In this document: one piece after another, positions 5,870-5,918 of the stretch | Layout: every line of letters begins with the position of its first letter | Numbering within the stretch: the stretch's first letter is position 1 | Notes under the pieces: model-generated | What the model saw: the letters and a program-made list of their open reading frames with translations, nothing else | Told to the model about the DNA's origin: nothing | Database searches by the model: none | From: Rhodospirillaceae bacterium | GTDB lineage: Bacteria; Pseudomonadota; Alphaproteobacteria; MPNO01; UBA2964 | Length of the DNA: 5,918 bases | NCBI GenBank assembly: GCA_002724505.1 | Contig: PBOV01000037.1 | Coordinates: 2,740-8,657 of the forward strand | Direction of reading: 5' to 3' | Position numbers and translations under genes: made by a program

Positions 5870-5918
5870 AATATAACAAGAGCAAACACCGGTAATCCCT
5901 ACCCTACCCCTTAGCTCA
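5870..5918. other. Short 3' flank of the lpoA-like gene
   Basis: Forty-nine bases after the stop codon. No hairpin terminator or gene start is visible. A small tandem CCCTA-CCCTA-CCCC run occupies 5897-5910, giving three G runs on the opposite strand, one short of the usual four for a quadruplex. Confidence 0.4.

Noticed and set aside
5897..5910. CCCTA tandem run considered as a G-quadruplex or repeat array
   Set aside because: Only three G runs on the minus strand and two full repeat units; too little to call.

Overview
The window looks like chromosomal DNA from an alphaproteobacterium with moderate base composition, possibly Rhodospirillales-like or a related marine lineage. This rests on gene content and remembered gene order, not on a database search. 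All six genes are intact and belong to recognisable housekeeping or cell-envelope families. I see no tRNA, rRNA, CRISPR array, insertion sequence or phage gene, and no convincing new defence or mobile system.

Layout, left to right: a glutathione S-transferase family gene reads rightward (23-817). It meets gshB, glutathione synthetase (820-1785, leftward), tail to tail with only two bases between the stop codons. gshB is the last gene of a leftward set. Upstream of it are a SirB1-type transglutaminase-like/TPR protein (1819-2670) and a two-BON-domain lipoprotein resembling DolP/YraP (2667-3290), which overlap by an ATGA. A 198-base AT-rich gap (3291-3488) follows, then rsmI, the 16S rRNA C1402 2'-O-methyltransferase (3489-4511, leftward). 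Diverging from rsmI is a long lipoprotein gene (4427-5869, rightward) of the LpoA/YraM-like penicillin-binding-protein activator family, with a type I periplasmic-binding fold. The last 49 bases hold no recognisable gene.

The rsmI, lpoA-like and BON-lipoprotein genes recall the E. coli yraL-yraM-yraN-yraO-yraP neighbourhood. The small gene yraN, normally beside rsmI, is absent here, and an AT-rich non-coding stretch sits in its place. Functionally the window joins ribosome modification (RsmI), outer-membrane and peptidoglycan upkeep (the LpoA-like and BON lipoproteins) and glutathione metabolism (GshB, which makes glutathione, and a GST that may use it).

The features most worth a second look are these: the 5' ends of the divergent rsmI and lpoA-like genes overlap, so there is no free promoter region between them; RsmI has a long N-terminal extension; the SirB1-like protein has Gln in its FPGxF motif where His is expected; a terminator-like hairpin followed by a U-rich tract lies inside gshB; and yraN is missing.
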